33,464 nt of DNA from Candidatus Shapirobacteria bacterium. Its GTDB lineage: Bacteria; Patescibacteriota; Microgenomatia; UBA12405. The position numbers were made by a program, and so were the translations under genes. Below, one piece after another: positions 21,370 to 29,327 of this stretch; the stretch's first letter is position 1; every line of letters begins with the position of its first letter. Location of the stretch: positions 1-33,464 of the forward strand of contig JAGORQ010000012.1 of assembly GCA_018062705.1 (NCBI GenBank), given 5' to 3'. The notes under the pieces were generated by a model that did no database searches, was not told where the DNA came from, and saw only the letters and a program-made list of their open reading frames with translations.

Positions 21370-24300
21370 TGATAAGAAAAATATTGATACTAATATTAGT
21401 TTGTGGGTTATTTTTTGATCGAGTTGGGTTGGTTTTGGCCAATGAGCCTCAGTTGTTGCCCACATTTGAAATAATTAATAGTCAAAATTTTAGAGATGGA
21501 AGTGCCAAAAAACGAGAAAAAATTAGTTTAAAGTCAAAAATTAAAGCCACCTATGGTTCAAAAGAAAAAGTTCAAGTATCTATATATAATATTGATCAAA
21601 ATTTAGTTGAGGTTAAGTTGAAAAATAGCTTGGGTGAAACCCAAGAAATTGAATCTGTTCAAGAAGCTGTTGATAGTACTACAGCGATAACTGTAATTCC
21701 CCCACCTCAGTTTAGGCCAGGAAGATATAGTTTGGAGATAAGAGACCAATTGGGTGAGGTGGTCAGTCAAGATTTTTTGTGGGGTGTGTTGGCTATGAAT
21801 TTGGATAAAGATAAATATGGTGTGGGGGAAGTGGCAAAAATAGACATGGCAGTGCTGGATGAACTGGGAAAAATGGTGTGTGATGCGAATGTCAAATTAC
21901 TAATTACTAATGATAAATTACTAATTAAAGAAGAATTTAGTACAGAAAATAAGAAAATAATTGTTAATCCGAATTGTTCGAAAAAGGATTTCACATTAAA
22001 ACCGGATTACGAAACGAGTTATAAATTTGATAAAACTGGAACATACAACTTGGAATTGACGGCAACAACTGCAAATGGGACATATTCAATCAGTCAGGAA
22101 ATAATAGTAAAGAGTGGTGGCGATTTTAATGTTAAAAGAGTTAGTGCTACCCGTATTTACCCGGCAAATATTTACCCAATGAATATCGAGATTGAGGCTA
22201 AACGGGATTTTAAAGGCAAGGTTTATGAAACAGTGCCAGTCGACTTTGAAATTAAAGATACTATAGGGAGAGTAGTAGAGGAAAATGGGATAAAAAAAAT
22301 AGTTTGGGATTTGGATATAAAAAGTGGTGAGCGACGAACCTTGGTTTACAAGTACAAGGCTCCGGAAATTAGTCCACAATTTTATTTGACTGGTCCATTA
22401 TCAATGGCTACTTTGACGGATTTGATTTATCAGGAGGCGAGGCAATGGCAGATAGCTGTTGACGATACGGGAAATGTAACTATTAGACAAGAAATAAATA
22501 TTATTGATGGGCCGGTAACGGTAGGTGGTACTGACGCTGCCTTGATAAATATTGATACAACTAAATATACTGGGGCGACCTATTATTTTGAAGTAGTGGC
22601 AAGCCAAGGGGCAGGGACAACATTGACGGTTAATTTGAGTGCTGGAAACACTCAATCTGTGTCGATAGGTATAACTGATACGTCAACTCTAATTAGATCG
22701 AGAAAGGTGTTCACGCCAGTCAGCGGGAGTTTTGATTATCGATTAAATGTAGTAACTGGAACGACGCACTCCATAAAGGCTGCTCGAGTAATTATTTTAC
22801 AAAATGCCACAGAAATTACTGCCACTGAGACGCAGATTGAAATTGGAAATGAAGAGATTGGCTTGACTATGGCGACTGGGGTAAAGCAACCGGTGATGCA
22901 AGCGATCGGGGTTAGTGCTGCGGCGACAACTGGTACAGCCAGTCCGGCTTGGCCAACCCATCAAACTGATGATGTGGCTCTTCTTTTTGTGGAAACGATC
23001 GGAGAGTCTGCGGCAGTCTTAACGACTCCAAACGGGTTTGTGGCCGTGACTGCTAGTCCTAAAGCTGTTGGTACGGGAACCTCAGGAACTACGTTATCGG
23101 TCTTTTGGGCAAGAGCTACTTCGGGAGCGATGTCTGCCCCAGTGATAAAAGCTTCAGGAGACCATATTTTTGCAGTAGTTGTAACTTATCGAAATGTCAT
23201 TGAAACAGGAGACCCGTGGGATGTAGCGATTGGTAGTACAAAGGCAGTTGTTAGTACGAGGACCACTTGGGAGTCGGTGACGACTACTGTTGACAATACT
23301 TTAATTGTTTATGCAGCCACAAGACATAATGACTCGGCCGCTGCGGCTTGGGGAATAATTACCAACCCAGGCGTGACAGGGTTGACGGAAAGGGTTGATA
23401 GTGGAACTACTTCTGGAAACGGGGGAGGATTAAAAATTTCTGATGGAATCTTTTATGAAGCAGGTGTGGGAGGTACCTCGACTGCTACAGTAACCTCAAG
23501 TATCAATGCCACCATGACAATTGCGCTAAAGGGTGGAGATAACCCAGCGGCCACACCTCTTAACAGCCCAAAGTATTGGAAATATGACTCGAACCTGTGG
23601 GGTGGAACTCAGACTGTTTCGGCTGAAGCTACTTGGATGAAAAACGATACTGGGACTTATGTGCCACGATTCCAGGCGATAGGTGGAGCGGTGTCAGCGA
23701 CAACTGGCACTGCTAGTCCGGCGTGGCCGACACATCAAGCCAACGATATTGCAATTTTGTATGTGGAAACAATTGGTAACACTACCGTATCATTGACTAC
23801 TCCGAACGGGTTTACAGCCATGACAAATAGTCCGCAAGCAACCGGTGTGGGTGGTACAAATACCGCACTTACTGTTTACTGGGCTAGAGCTACTTCATCT
23901 TCGATGACTGCTCCGGTAATAAAAGGGTCGGGTAACCATATTTATGCTGTTATTGCCACTTATCGTAATGCAGTCGAGACCGGGGATCCATGGGATGTAA
24001 CTGTCGGTAGCACTAAACCAGCAAATTCTACCTTGACAACTTGGAATTCGTTGACAACTAATTTTGACAATGAGCTGGTTGTCTTTGTGGCATCACGCGG
24101 TAATGATTCGGCTGCTGCAGCTTGGGGGGTGATAACTAATTCAAATATGATTGGGGTAAATGAAAGGTGGGATGCCGGAACAACTTCTGGAGATGGTGGA
24201 GGATTAAAGATAAGTGATGGGGTTTTGGAAACAGCGGGTGTAGGTGGAACGTCGACAGCCACAATGTCGGTTTCGACCCAAAATGCCGTGTTTAGTTTTG

Positions 24301-26714
24301 CCTTAAGAGGTAAAGTAAAAACCTCGACAAAATTAACTATAACAGTCCAAGAAGACGATGGTTCGTTTGGAAATTGGGTAGATGTATCAACTATCTTGGA
24401 TTTGGGGACCAGTAGCGGTCAAGTAATCAGGTCCAGATCTCCTCCATTTGTCCCCACTACTGGAAGAAATTATCGGCTAGCGAAAACACTAAATAATTCA
24501 AATGGGCATTCAATTGATATTTATAATGCAAAAATTATTATTGATCAAACTAGCGCAAGCTCGATTGGAAAATTGGAGGCACAGTATTTAGTGTTGAATA
24601 CTAAGTCAACAACTACGGGTAGTGCTTTAGGCTACAAACAATTATGGAGCTCGGCGGAATGGTTGAGAACAACCAATGTGTACAAATACGCTCAGGATGC
24701 AATTGGGGCAGGAGCCAACAGTAAACTAAGAGATACTACGGCTTCTAGTGATTTGACAAATTCTTCGGTAACTGGGGAAAACCAAACAATTAGTAGTGGG
24801 GTGACTATGCCAACTACAGGTAATGAAATTGACTCGTGGTTGGTGAATGCAGGAACTGAGGTTGATGCCGGAAGAATATTGGTGCAGGTGACGGTAAACG
24901 CGATAACGATTGATCCGACCGCCTACTCTTTTCAGAGAAAAACTTGGTTTGATGGAACGCGTTATTGGCGAAGTTATTATGATAATGCCAATAGTCGGGT
25001 TAATTTTGAGTATTCGAGTGACGGTTTTGGTTGGACTGAAAATACTTCGGCGAGGTTGACGATTGCAAATAGTGATTTTTCAATTGAAGCCGATAGTGCG
25101 AGGGCTTTTATTGTCTATTCGTGTAGTAGTGACGTTTGTGGAAGGGTGGCTTCGTCGTATCCGGGCACAGGGTTTGGTTGGGGTGCTGAGCAGACAGTGT
25201 TTAATGGAACTGGCGCCACTGATGATTATAGTTATCCAGTGATTAGTCGAGACTCAAGTAGTTATGTCTGGGTGGTAGCCCGCTATACCGGAAGTGGAGT
25301 GTATTATGTAAAAACAATTAAAGAGACTAGTGCGACCAATGATTTGCCAGAAGATTCTGGTGATAATGTTGATTCGTTGGTCAATGTTAATAACTCAAAT
25401 AGTAATGTGTATGGGACAATTGTGCCTAGGGGTAGTCAAGATATGTACATTACGATGGCGATAGGGGCTACTATTGCTGGTTGCAAATGGGTAAATAGTA
25501 GTACTCAGTGGCAAAATAGTGGCGGAGCTAGTTGTGAAGACTACCCCACTCTCGCGAGTGGATTGGTTGGATACTGGCAATTAGAAGAAGCCGGTGATGC
25601 AACTCGTGCTGATAGCTCAGGGTATGGTAATGATCTGACGGAAAGTGCAAGTGATACTATCGCTCAAGTCGCTGGTAAATTTGGTAACGGGGCAGATTTT
25701 GAAAGGGCTGATACAGAATACCTTTCAATTGGGGCTCAATCTGAGTTTAACTTGTCAAGTTTTACCATGAGTGCTTGGTTGAAAGTAGAGAGTATTGCTG
25801 GAAACTATGAGTCGGTGATGGGCTACAGCGATTCGGGGGACTGGTCGTACAACATGGCCGTGGGAGATGTAAATGAGGTGATGACGAATGTGGACAATGA
25901 TGGTTTTGCCGGTGGTGGAGCCGAGATTTATACTGCCAATAATAGTGTTGCTACGGCTACCTGGGCATTATTTACAACTACTTTTGATGGTACTGATTTA
26001 AGAATGTATAAAAATGGAGTAGAGGTATCTAGTGGTTTTCCCGCTACACTTGGTATATTGCCAAACTATAGTACGGGAAATTTTTATCTGGGTTATTGGA
26101 GCTCGCAGTCAGAATATTATGACGGAATTATGGATGATGTTCGTTTGTATAATCGGGCGTTGGGGGCGACTGAAGTGAGCTTGTTATATAACTACAATCC
26201 GTCAGGGGGAAGCTATGATGCTATAGGGACTGGTCAAACGGGGATAACAACGACTTTGTCCTCGGTAGCGGATGCCTCGGGTAATGTGCATTTGGCTTTT
26301 GTGGATGTAGGAGGGTCGATGGTTTATCGAGAATATACTAGCTCGTGGCAAACAGCGGTGGTGTTGGACACTAACGCTGGAAATGCCTATCCTTCGGTGA
26401 CTCTCAATACGACAAATTCGGATGTCTATGTTTTTTGGATTAGGGGAAACCATATTTATTATAAAAAGGGGGCGTCGACATACACTTCTGGTAGTTGGGA
26501 TGCCAGTGCAACTGACTGGAAGACGACTGGAACCAACACTTTGTTGACATCAAATTTTTCTGGAGCAGACATAATATTTGCAGAATGGTATGACGGCACG
26601 AATATTTCGTGGGATAAGATAAATTTTGGTGGGGTGGTGGGGCCAGTAATGCAACAACTATTGCGTCACGGTATGTGGTTTTCAAGTGGTGCTAGACAAA
26701 AATTTACTTTTTGA
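21369..26714 (+). CDS. giant multidomain surface protein with LamG domain
   Basis: 1781 residues. Signal peptide (IRKILILILVCGLFFDRVGLVLA), Ig-like modules to about residue 380, then jelly-roll-like segments. Two copies of a module of about 213 residues lie at about 510-722 and 768-981 (both contain ATTGTASPAWPTHQ and NDSAAAAWG). Then a propeller-like region with YSSDGFGWT, an Asp-box-like turn, and at about 1399-1609 a LamG/concanavalin-like domain (LVGYWQLEEAG ... FTMSAWLKVE ... GIMDDVRLYNRAL), after which propeller-like strands resume. No membrane anchor or sorting motif at the C-terminus. LamG domains bind glycans or proteins, so adhesion to a host or neighbouring cell is a sensible inference. 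It starts within the previous stop (TGATG). A heptamer repeat lies at 21895. Confidence 0.85.
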   Translation: MIRKILILILVCGLFFDRVGLVLANEPQLLPTFEIINSQNFRDGSAKKREKISLKSKIKATYGSKEKVQVSIYNIDQNLVEVKLKNSLGETQEIESVQEAVDSTTAITVIPPPQFRPGRYSLEIRDQLGEVVSQDFLWGVLAMNLDKDKYGVGEVAKIDMAVLDELGKMVCDANVKLLITNDKLLIKEEFSTENKKIIVNPNCSKKDFTLKPDYETSYKFDKTGTYNLELTATTANGTYSISQEIIVKSGGDFNVKRVSATRIYPANIYPMNIEIEAKRDFKGKVYETVPVDFEIKDTIGRVVEENGIKKIVWDLDIKSGERRTLVYKYKAPEISPQFYLTGPLSMATLTDLIYQEARQWQIAVDDTGNVTIRQEINIIDGPVTVGGTDAALINIDTTKYTGATYYFEVVASQGAGTTLTVNLSAGNTQSVSIGITDTSTLIRSRKVFTPVSGSFDYRLNVVTGTTHSIKAARVIILQNATEITATETQIEIGNEEIGLTMATGVKQPVMQAIGVSAAATTGTASPAWPTHQTDDVALLFVETIGESAAVLTTPNGFVAVTASPKAVGTGTSGTTLSVFWARATSGAMSAPVIKASGDHIFAVVVTYRNVIETGDPWDVAIGSTKAVVSTRTTWESVTTTVDNTLIVYAATRHNDSAAAAWGIITNPGVTGLTERVDSGTTSGNGGGLKISDGIFYEAGVGGTSTATVTSSINATMTIALKGGDNPAATPLNSPKYWKYDSNLWGGTQTVSAEATWMKNDTGTYVPRFQAIGGAVSATTGTASPAWPTHQANDIAILYVETIGNTTVSLTTPNGFTAMTNSPQATGVGGTNTALTVYWARATSSSMTAPVIKGSGNHIYAVIATYRNAVETGDPWDVTVGSTKPANSTLTTWNSLTTNFDNELVVFVASRGNDSAAAAWGVITNSNMIGVNERWDAGTTSGDGGGLKISDGVLETAGVGGTSTATMSVSTQNAVFSFALRGKVKTSTKLTITVQEDDGSFGNWVDVSTILDLGTSSGQVIRSRSPPFVPTTGRNYRLAKTLNNSNGHSIDIYNAKIIIDQTSASSIGKLEAQYLVLNTKSTTTGSALGYKQLWSSAEWLRTTNVYKYAQDAIGAGANSKLRDTTASSDLTNSSVTGENQTISSGVTMPTTGNEIDSWLVNAGTEVDAGRILVQVTVNAITIDPTAYSFQRKTWFDGTRYWRSYYDNANSRVNFEYSSDGFGWTENTSARLTIANSDFSIEADSARAFIVYSCSSDVCGRVASSYPGTGFGWGAEQTVFNGTGATDDYSYPVISRDSSSYVWVVARYTGSGVYYVKTIKETSATNDLPEDSGDNVDSLVNVNNSNSNVYGTIVPRGSQDMYITMAIGATIAGCKWVNSSTQWQNSGGASCEDYPTLASGLVGYWQLEEAGDATRADSSGYGNDLTESASDTIAQVAGKFGNGADFERADTEYLSIGAQSEFNLSSFTMSAWLKVESIAGNYESVMGYSDSGDWSYNMAVGDVNEVMTNVDNDGFAGGGAEIYTANNSVATATWALFTTTFDGTDLRMYKNGVEVSSGFPATLGILPNYSTGNFYLGYWSSQSEYYDGIMDDVRLYNRALGATEVSLLYNYNPSGGSYDAIGTGQTGITTTLSSVADASGNVHLAFVDVGGSMVYREYTSSWQTAVVLDTNAGNAYPSVTLNTTNSDVYVFWIRGNHIYYKKGASTYTSGSWDASATDWKTTGTNTLLTSNFSGADIIFAEWYDGTNISWDKINFGGVVGPVMQQLLRHGMWFSSGARQKFTF
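21895..21922 (+). repeat. heptamer tandem repeat (4 x 7)
   Basis: AATTACT, AATTACT, AATGATA, AATTACT, followed by a partial fifth unit AATTAAA. It is read within the giant surface-protein gene and encodes part of KLLITNDKLLIKEE. The pattern of units (A A B A) is the same as at 29124 and 29583. Confidence 0.75.
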
Positions 26715-26718
26715 GTGT

Positions 26719-26724
26719 TAGAAT
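26719..26724 (+). promoter_or_regulatory. -10 box of possible internal leaderless promoter
   Basis: TAGAAT five bases before the ATG at 26730, just after the stop of the giant surface gene. No good -35 at the right distance, so it is weaker evidence than the others. Confidence 0.35.
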
Positions 26725-26729
26725 TTAGT

Positions 26730-27368
26730 ATGAAGTTTAGTCGGTTACGGGTAATAGTATTGGTGATAATACTGGTATTTATGGTTGGGGTGATTTTTTA
26801 TAAGAAAAATAAAAACAAGGAGAATGTGTGGCAAGAGGTGTCAAAATTGATGGTTTTACCATCAGAGACACCTAGAATTGGTGAAGTGACAGATAAAACT
26901 AAATTGATAGGTCAGAAATTTTTTGAGCAGTCGGAAGATGGTGATAAGGTGTTAATTTTTGATAAGGCTTTAAAGGCGGTGCTCTATCGACCGAGTTTGA
27001 ATAAAATAATTGAGGTGACTGAATTGACTGGAGAAAATCAACCAACACCAACGGTGGTGGAACTGAAGCAGTCGGAAACAATTAATCCACGAGTGGTGAT
27101 TTATAACGGGACGAATAAGATAGGCCTGGCTTCGGTGGTAGAGAGCGCGGTGATTGAGTCTAAAGTAGAAGTAAATGTGGTAGCTAAGAAAATGGCAGTG
27201 GCAAGAAATTATCCAAATACTTTGATGGTGGAATTAACTGGAAAGACTAAAAATCAAACAGAATTGTTGACGGCTTTTGGTGCGAAGTTGGTGGATAAAG
27301 TGCCGGATGGGGAAACTATTCCTAGTGCTGATGTGTTAATAATATTAGGTGGAGATTGGTTAAAATGA
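26730..27368 (+). CDS. membrane-anchored LytR_C-domain protein
   Basis: 212 residues from ATG 26730; the longer GTG start at 26715 would put five residues before the charged MKFSRLR. One N-terminal membrane anchor (VIVLVIILVFMVGVIFY), a linker region, and a C-terminal domain from PRVVIYNGTNKIGLASVVES to ADVLIILGGDW that matches the LytR C-terminal domain pattern. In LytR-CpsA-Psr proteins this domain accompanies the enzyme that attaches polymers to the wall; here the catalytic LCP domain is absent. A role near the cell wall fits the surface operon. Its stop overlaps the next start (ATGA). Confidence 0.75.
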   Translation: MKFSRLRVIVLVIILVFMVGVIFYKKNKNKENVWQEVSKLMVLPSETPRIGEVTDKTKLIGQKFFEQSEDGDKVLIFDKALKAVLYRPSLNKIIEVTELTGENQPTPTVVELKQSETINPRVVIYNGTNKIGLASVVESAVIESKVEVNVVAKKMAVARNYPNTLMVELTGKTKNQTELLTAFGAKLVDKVPDGETIPSADVLIILGGDWLK

Positions 27369-27907
27369 AAAATGTTTTAATAGTGGTGACGGTGATTATT
27401 ATTGCGATAGGGGGAGTGTTTTTGTGGGGTAGGAGCGAGAGTCGGGGTAAGGTGGTGGTAGGTCAACGGGCAAAAATAACTCCGATTAAGAAAATTGAAA
27501 ATATGACATATGATGATGACTACTTGAATTGGAAATATGGTAGTAAGTTTGAAATGAGAAAAATTGAAACTACAGACGGTCGAGTGTTGACCAACATTGA
27601 GTTGTTGGGAAATGTCGGATTGGCGGTGCACTACACAATTACTTTGAGAGAAGCTAGTCAAGAATTAGCCGATTTTTCGGCAGTACAATTTAGGCGAAGC
27701 CGACCAGATCAATATACAGAAGGAATTGCTGAGTGGGGTGAGAAGCGGGGCTTGCTGTTTACGACTGAAGATAATAAAGAAAAGACAGTATTTTTTAGGG
27801 AAAAAGATCGGATATTGACGGTGTCGATGACGGTCAATTCCAATGATCCGGAATTGGATAAAGAATTTAAAACATTTTGGCAAGGAATTGAATGGAAAAG
27901 CTGGTAA
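27365..27907 (+). CDS. membrane-anchored protein of unknown function
   Basis: 180 residues from the ATG at 27365, which overlaps the preceding stop by four bases. N-terminal anchor KNVLIVVTVIIIAIGGVFLW followed by a basic segment; the remaining 150 residues are extracytoplasmic, mixed alpha/beta, with no recognised motif. The overlap makes translation coupled to the LytR_C protein. It is the last gene of the surface operon; no clear hairpin-plus-T-run terminator follows. Confidence 0.7.
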   Translation: MKNVLIVVTVIIIAIGGVFLWGRSESRGKVVVGQRAKITPIKKIENMTYDDDYLNWKYGSKFEMRKIETTDGRVLTNIELLGNVGLAVHYTITLREASQELADFSAVQFRRSRPDQYTEGIAEWGEKRGLLFTTEDNKEKTVFFREKDRILTVSMTVNSNDPELDKEFKTFWQGIEWKSW

Positions 27908-27934
27908 TGCCAAATTTTTTGAAAAAAGTGATAA

Positions 27935-28222
27935 CTAAGCCAAAGGTCGGGGCGAGCTAGCCACTGCTACAACTATATCGCCTATTGTTTCAGTAGAAAT
28001 TAGTTCGCTTCCTGACATTAAACTACTCGCAAATAGGACTTGTAGTCCGTCTTCCATCTTCATATCTTCAGTGATGATACCTAATAATCTGTGGGGATTA
28101 TTAGGGTGTCTGAGATTTACCGATTGTTGGAGTTTATAAAATTGTTCTAAATATTCTATTCCAACTTCCTTAATTTCTGAACCTGCTGGTTTAATGGTTG
28201 TTTGTTCGAAATTGGGCATCAT
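27935..28222 (-). CDS. hypothetical protein
   Basis: 95 residues starting MMPNFEQ, or one codon later. Soluble, no recognised motif. The central segment (RHPNNPHRLLGIITEDMKMEDGLQVLFASS) could be alpha/beta. It is convergent with the surface operon (27 bases between the stops) and lies 44 bases downstream of the tRNA gene on the same strand, so it might be read through from pth. TAAAAT and TACATA hexamers occur 10 and 5 bases before the ATG. Confidence 0.55.
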   Translation of the reverse strand: MMPNFEQTTIKPAGSEIKEVGIEYLEQFYKLQQSVNLRHPNNPHRLLGIITEDMKMEDGLQVLFASSLMSGSELISTETIGDIVVAVASSPRPLA

Positions 28223-28266
28223 AGATTTATGTATTTTAATTTATATTAAGTAGATATTAACATAAG

Positions 28267-28338
28267 TGGACCATGACGGAGTCGGACCGTCCTTTCCGCA
28301 ATGCGAATGCGGTGCTCTACCAGATAAGCTAATGGCCC
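28267..28338 (-). tRNA. tRNA-Ala (anticodon CGC)
   Basis: 72 bases on the minus strand. Acceptor stem GGGCCAT / ATGGTCC with G3:U70, the alanine identity pair, and A73. D-arm GCTT ... GAGC, anticodon arm CCGCA-TTCGCAT-TGCGG (anticodon CGC, reading GCG), T-arm GACGG-TCCGACT-CCGTC. The variable loop is four bases. CCA is not encoded (the gene is followed by CTT), so it must be added by a nucleotidyltransferase. The T-loop has C instead of U at position 55, which is unusual. It is 21 bases after pth and probably co-transcribed with it. Confidence 0.93.
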
Positions 28339-28343
28339 AAATT

Positions 28344-28378
28344 AATTACTAATTAATAATTACGAATTAATAATTGGC
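28344..28378. repeat. degenerate heptamer tandem repeat
   Basis: AATTACT, AATTAAT, AATTACG, AATTAAT, AATTGGC: five heptamers sharing AATT, spanning the pth stop codon and the space before tRNA-Ala. The last residues of Pth (ELLPIINS) are partly encoded by it. Confidence 0.6.
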
Positions 28379-28854
28379 AACAATTCATTAAGTATTCTAT
28401 CAACAGTTAGTTTAATTATCATTTTTTCGTCTGAAGTGAATGGCTTTAAAACGTAGTCGGCGACGGACATTTGACCGCCTCCGCCGAAAGCTTCGGCGTG
28501 TCGAGGGTGACCTATTCCCACTCTGATTCGATTAAAGGCCTGACTACCAAGCTGTTCAACTACTGATTCAACTCCGTGGTGGCCGGCGGGGCCACGGTCG
28601 AATTGGAAGCGGTACTCCCCTACCGGCAAGTCGAGATCGTCGTGGACTAGATAAAAATCTTGTAAGTCGACTTTGTAAAAATTAACAACTTTTTGGACGG
28701 AAAAACCAGCTTCGTTCATAAAACCAGTGTTTTTGTCTAGTTTGAGACCAGTCAAATTTAGTTCTTTGAGTTTGTCGATGATGGCATGGCCAATGTTGTG
28801 GCGGGTGCCAGAATATTCTTTGTCGGGGTTACCGAGGCCGATGATGAGTTTCAT
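28360..28854 (-). CDS. pth: peptidyl-tRNA hydrolase
   Basis: 164 residues, shorter than the usual 185-195. Family landmarks: IIGLGNP (Asn9), TRHNIGH with catalytic His19, FMNEAG (Asn47), HDDLDLPVG (Asp72), FNRIRVGIGHP. It frees tRNA from prematurely released peptidyl-tRNA in the cytoplasm. About 30 residues usually found between the first helix and the MN motif are missing. The segment normally GHNG reads GHHG (His103 in place of the conserved Asn, E. coli Asn114), a change at a substrate-positioning residue. TACAAT ends six bases before the ATG. tRNA-Ala follows. Confidence 0.93.
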   Translation of the reverse strand: MKLIIGLGNPDKEYSGTRHNIGHAIIDKLKELNLTGLKLDKNTGFMNEAGFSVQKVVNFYKVDLQDFYLVHDDLDLPVGEYRFQFDRGPAGHHGVESVVEQLGSQAFNRIRVGIGHPRHAEAFGGGGQMSVADYVLKPFTSDEKMIIKLTVDRILNELLPIINS

Positions 28855-28860
28855 GTTGAT

Positions 28861-28866
28861 ATTGTA
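28861..28866 (-). promoter_or_regulatory. -10 box of leaderless promoter, pth
   Basis: TACAAT on the minus strand, six bases (ATCAAC) before the ATG at 28854. The REP palindrome at 28871-28897 occupies the spacer and -35 region. Confidence 0.6.
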
Positions 28867-28870
28867 TCTT

Positions 28871-28897
28871 AGAGACGTGCCTGTGGCGCGTCTCTAC
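28871..28897. repeat. REP-like palindrome between pth and upstream gene
   Basis: AGAGACG and CGTCTCT (28871-28877 and 28889-28895) with inner GCC-TGT-GGC pairing and one T-G wobble, followed by AC. Same GTAGAGACG family as near the RAYT gene. Confidence 0.8.
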
Positions 28898-28899
28898 TA

Positions 28900-29316
28900 T
28901 TATATGAGTGGTGTATCGGAATAAAATTGTTTGAGAGAGAAGAATAATGGCTCGGCGCTGAGGTAGATGAGACTGTCGCAACAGATTTCTAAATTTTTGA
29001 CCTCGGCTTCGGGAATAATGGGAATGGCTAAAACGGTTTTGACTTGGGGATATAACTTCCGTAATCGAACCGTAAATTCGTCAAATTCGTTTGAAGGGGT
29101 GGAACCGTCGTCGACTATGACTAAGTGCTCAGTGCTCAGTGCTAAGTGCTCAATATTTAACAACAAACTGTCTTTTTGGTGAAGGTTTTGAGACACTAAG
29201 TCGGCAAATTCTTTGGCATCAGGACTGATGTACATTAGATCAAGATGGGCTAAATTTTCAGATTGAATACGGAGAGCTAGTTGGGAAGCAGAGTCAGCAA
29301 TATTTTTGAAGAGCAT
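28900..29316 (-). CDS. reduced phosphoribosyltransferase-like protein
   Basis: 138 residues. The C-terminal half (LVIVDDGSTPSN, residues 65-76, then KTVLAIPIIPEAEVKNLEICCDSLIYLSAEPLFFSLKQFYSD) follows the pattern of the predicted phosphoribosyltransferases of about 210 residues (VDDGIATGAT ... VPVAP ... CD ... FF.VGQFY). The PRPP loop is degenerate, with TPSN where TGAT is expected, and the middle of the usual protein is missing; residues 56-65 are encoded by a heptamer tandem repeat. It is probably catalytically impaired or a specialised relative. It begins nine bases before the end of ligA (stop 29325) on the same strand. Confidence 0.55.
   Translation of the reverse strand: MLFKNIADSASQLALRIQSENLAHLDLMYISPDAKEFADLVSQNLHQKDSLLLNIEHLALSTEHLVIVDDGSTPSNEFDEFTVRLRKLYPQVKTVLAIPIIPEAEVKNLEICCDSLIYLSAEPLFFSLKQFYSDTPLI
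29124..29151. repeat. heptamer tandem repeat (4 x 7) in phosphoribosyltransferase-like gene
   Basis: AGTGCTC, AGTGCTC, AGTGCTA, AGTGCTC on the plus strand. It encodes EHLALSTEHL just before the PRPP-loop strand. The third unit is the variant one, as at 21895 and 29583. Confidence 0.85.
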
Positions 29317-29321
29317 GAATC

Positions 29322-29327
29322 AATCTA
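29322..29327 (-). promoter_or_regulatory. -10 box inside ligA end
   Basis: TAGATT on the minus strand, five bases (GATTC) before the ATG at 29316; TTGTCA from the hairpin repeat (29346-29351) lies 18 bases upstream. It could give the phosphoribosyltransferase-like gene its own leaderless mRNA. Confidence 0.4.

Noticed and set aside
25000-25330. Active sialidase domain
   Set aside because: Only an Asp-box-like turn is visible; the arginine triad and nucleophilic tyrosine pair cannot be assigned from the sequence.
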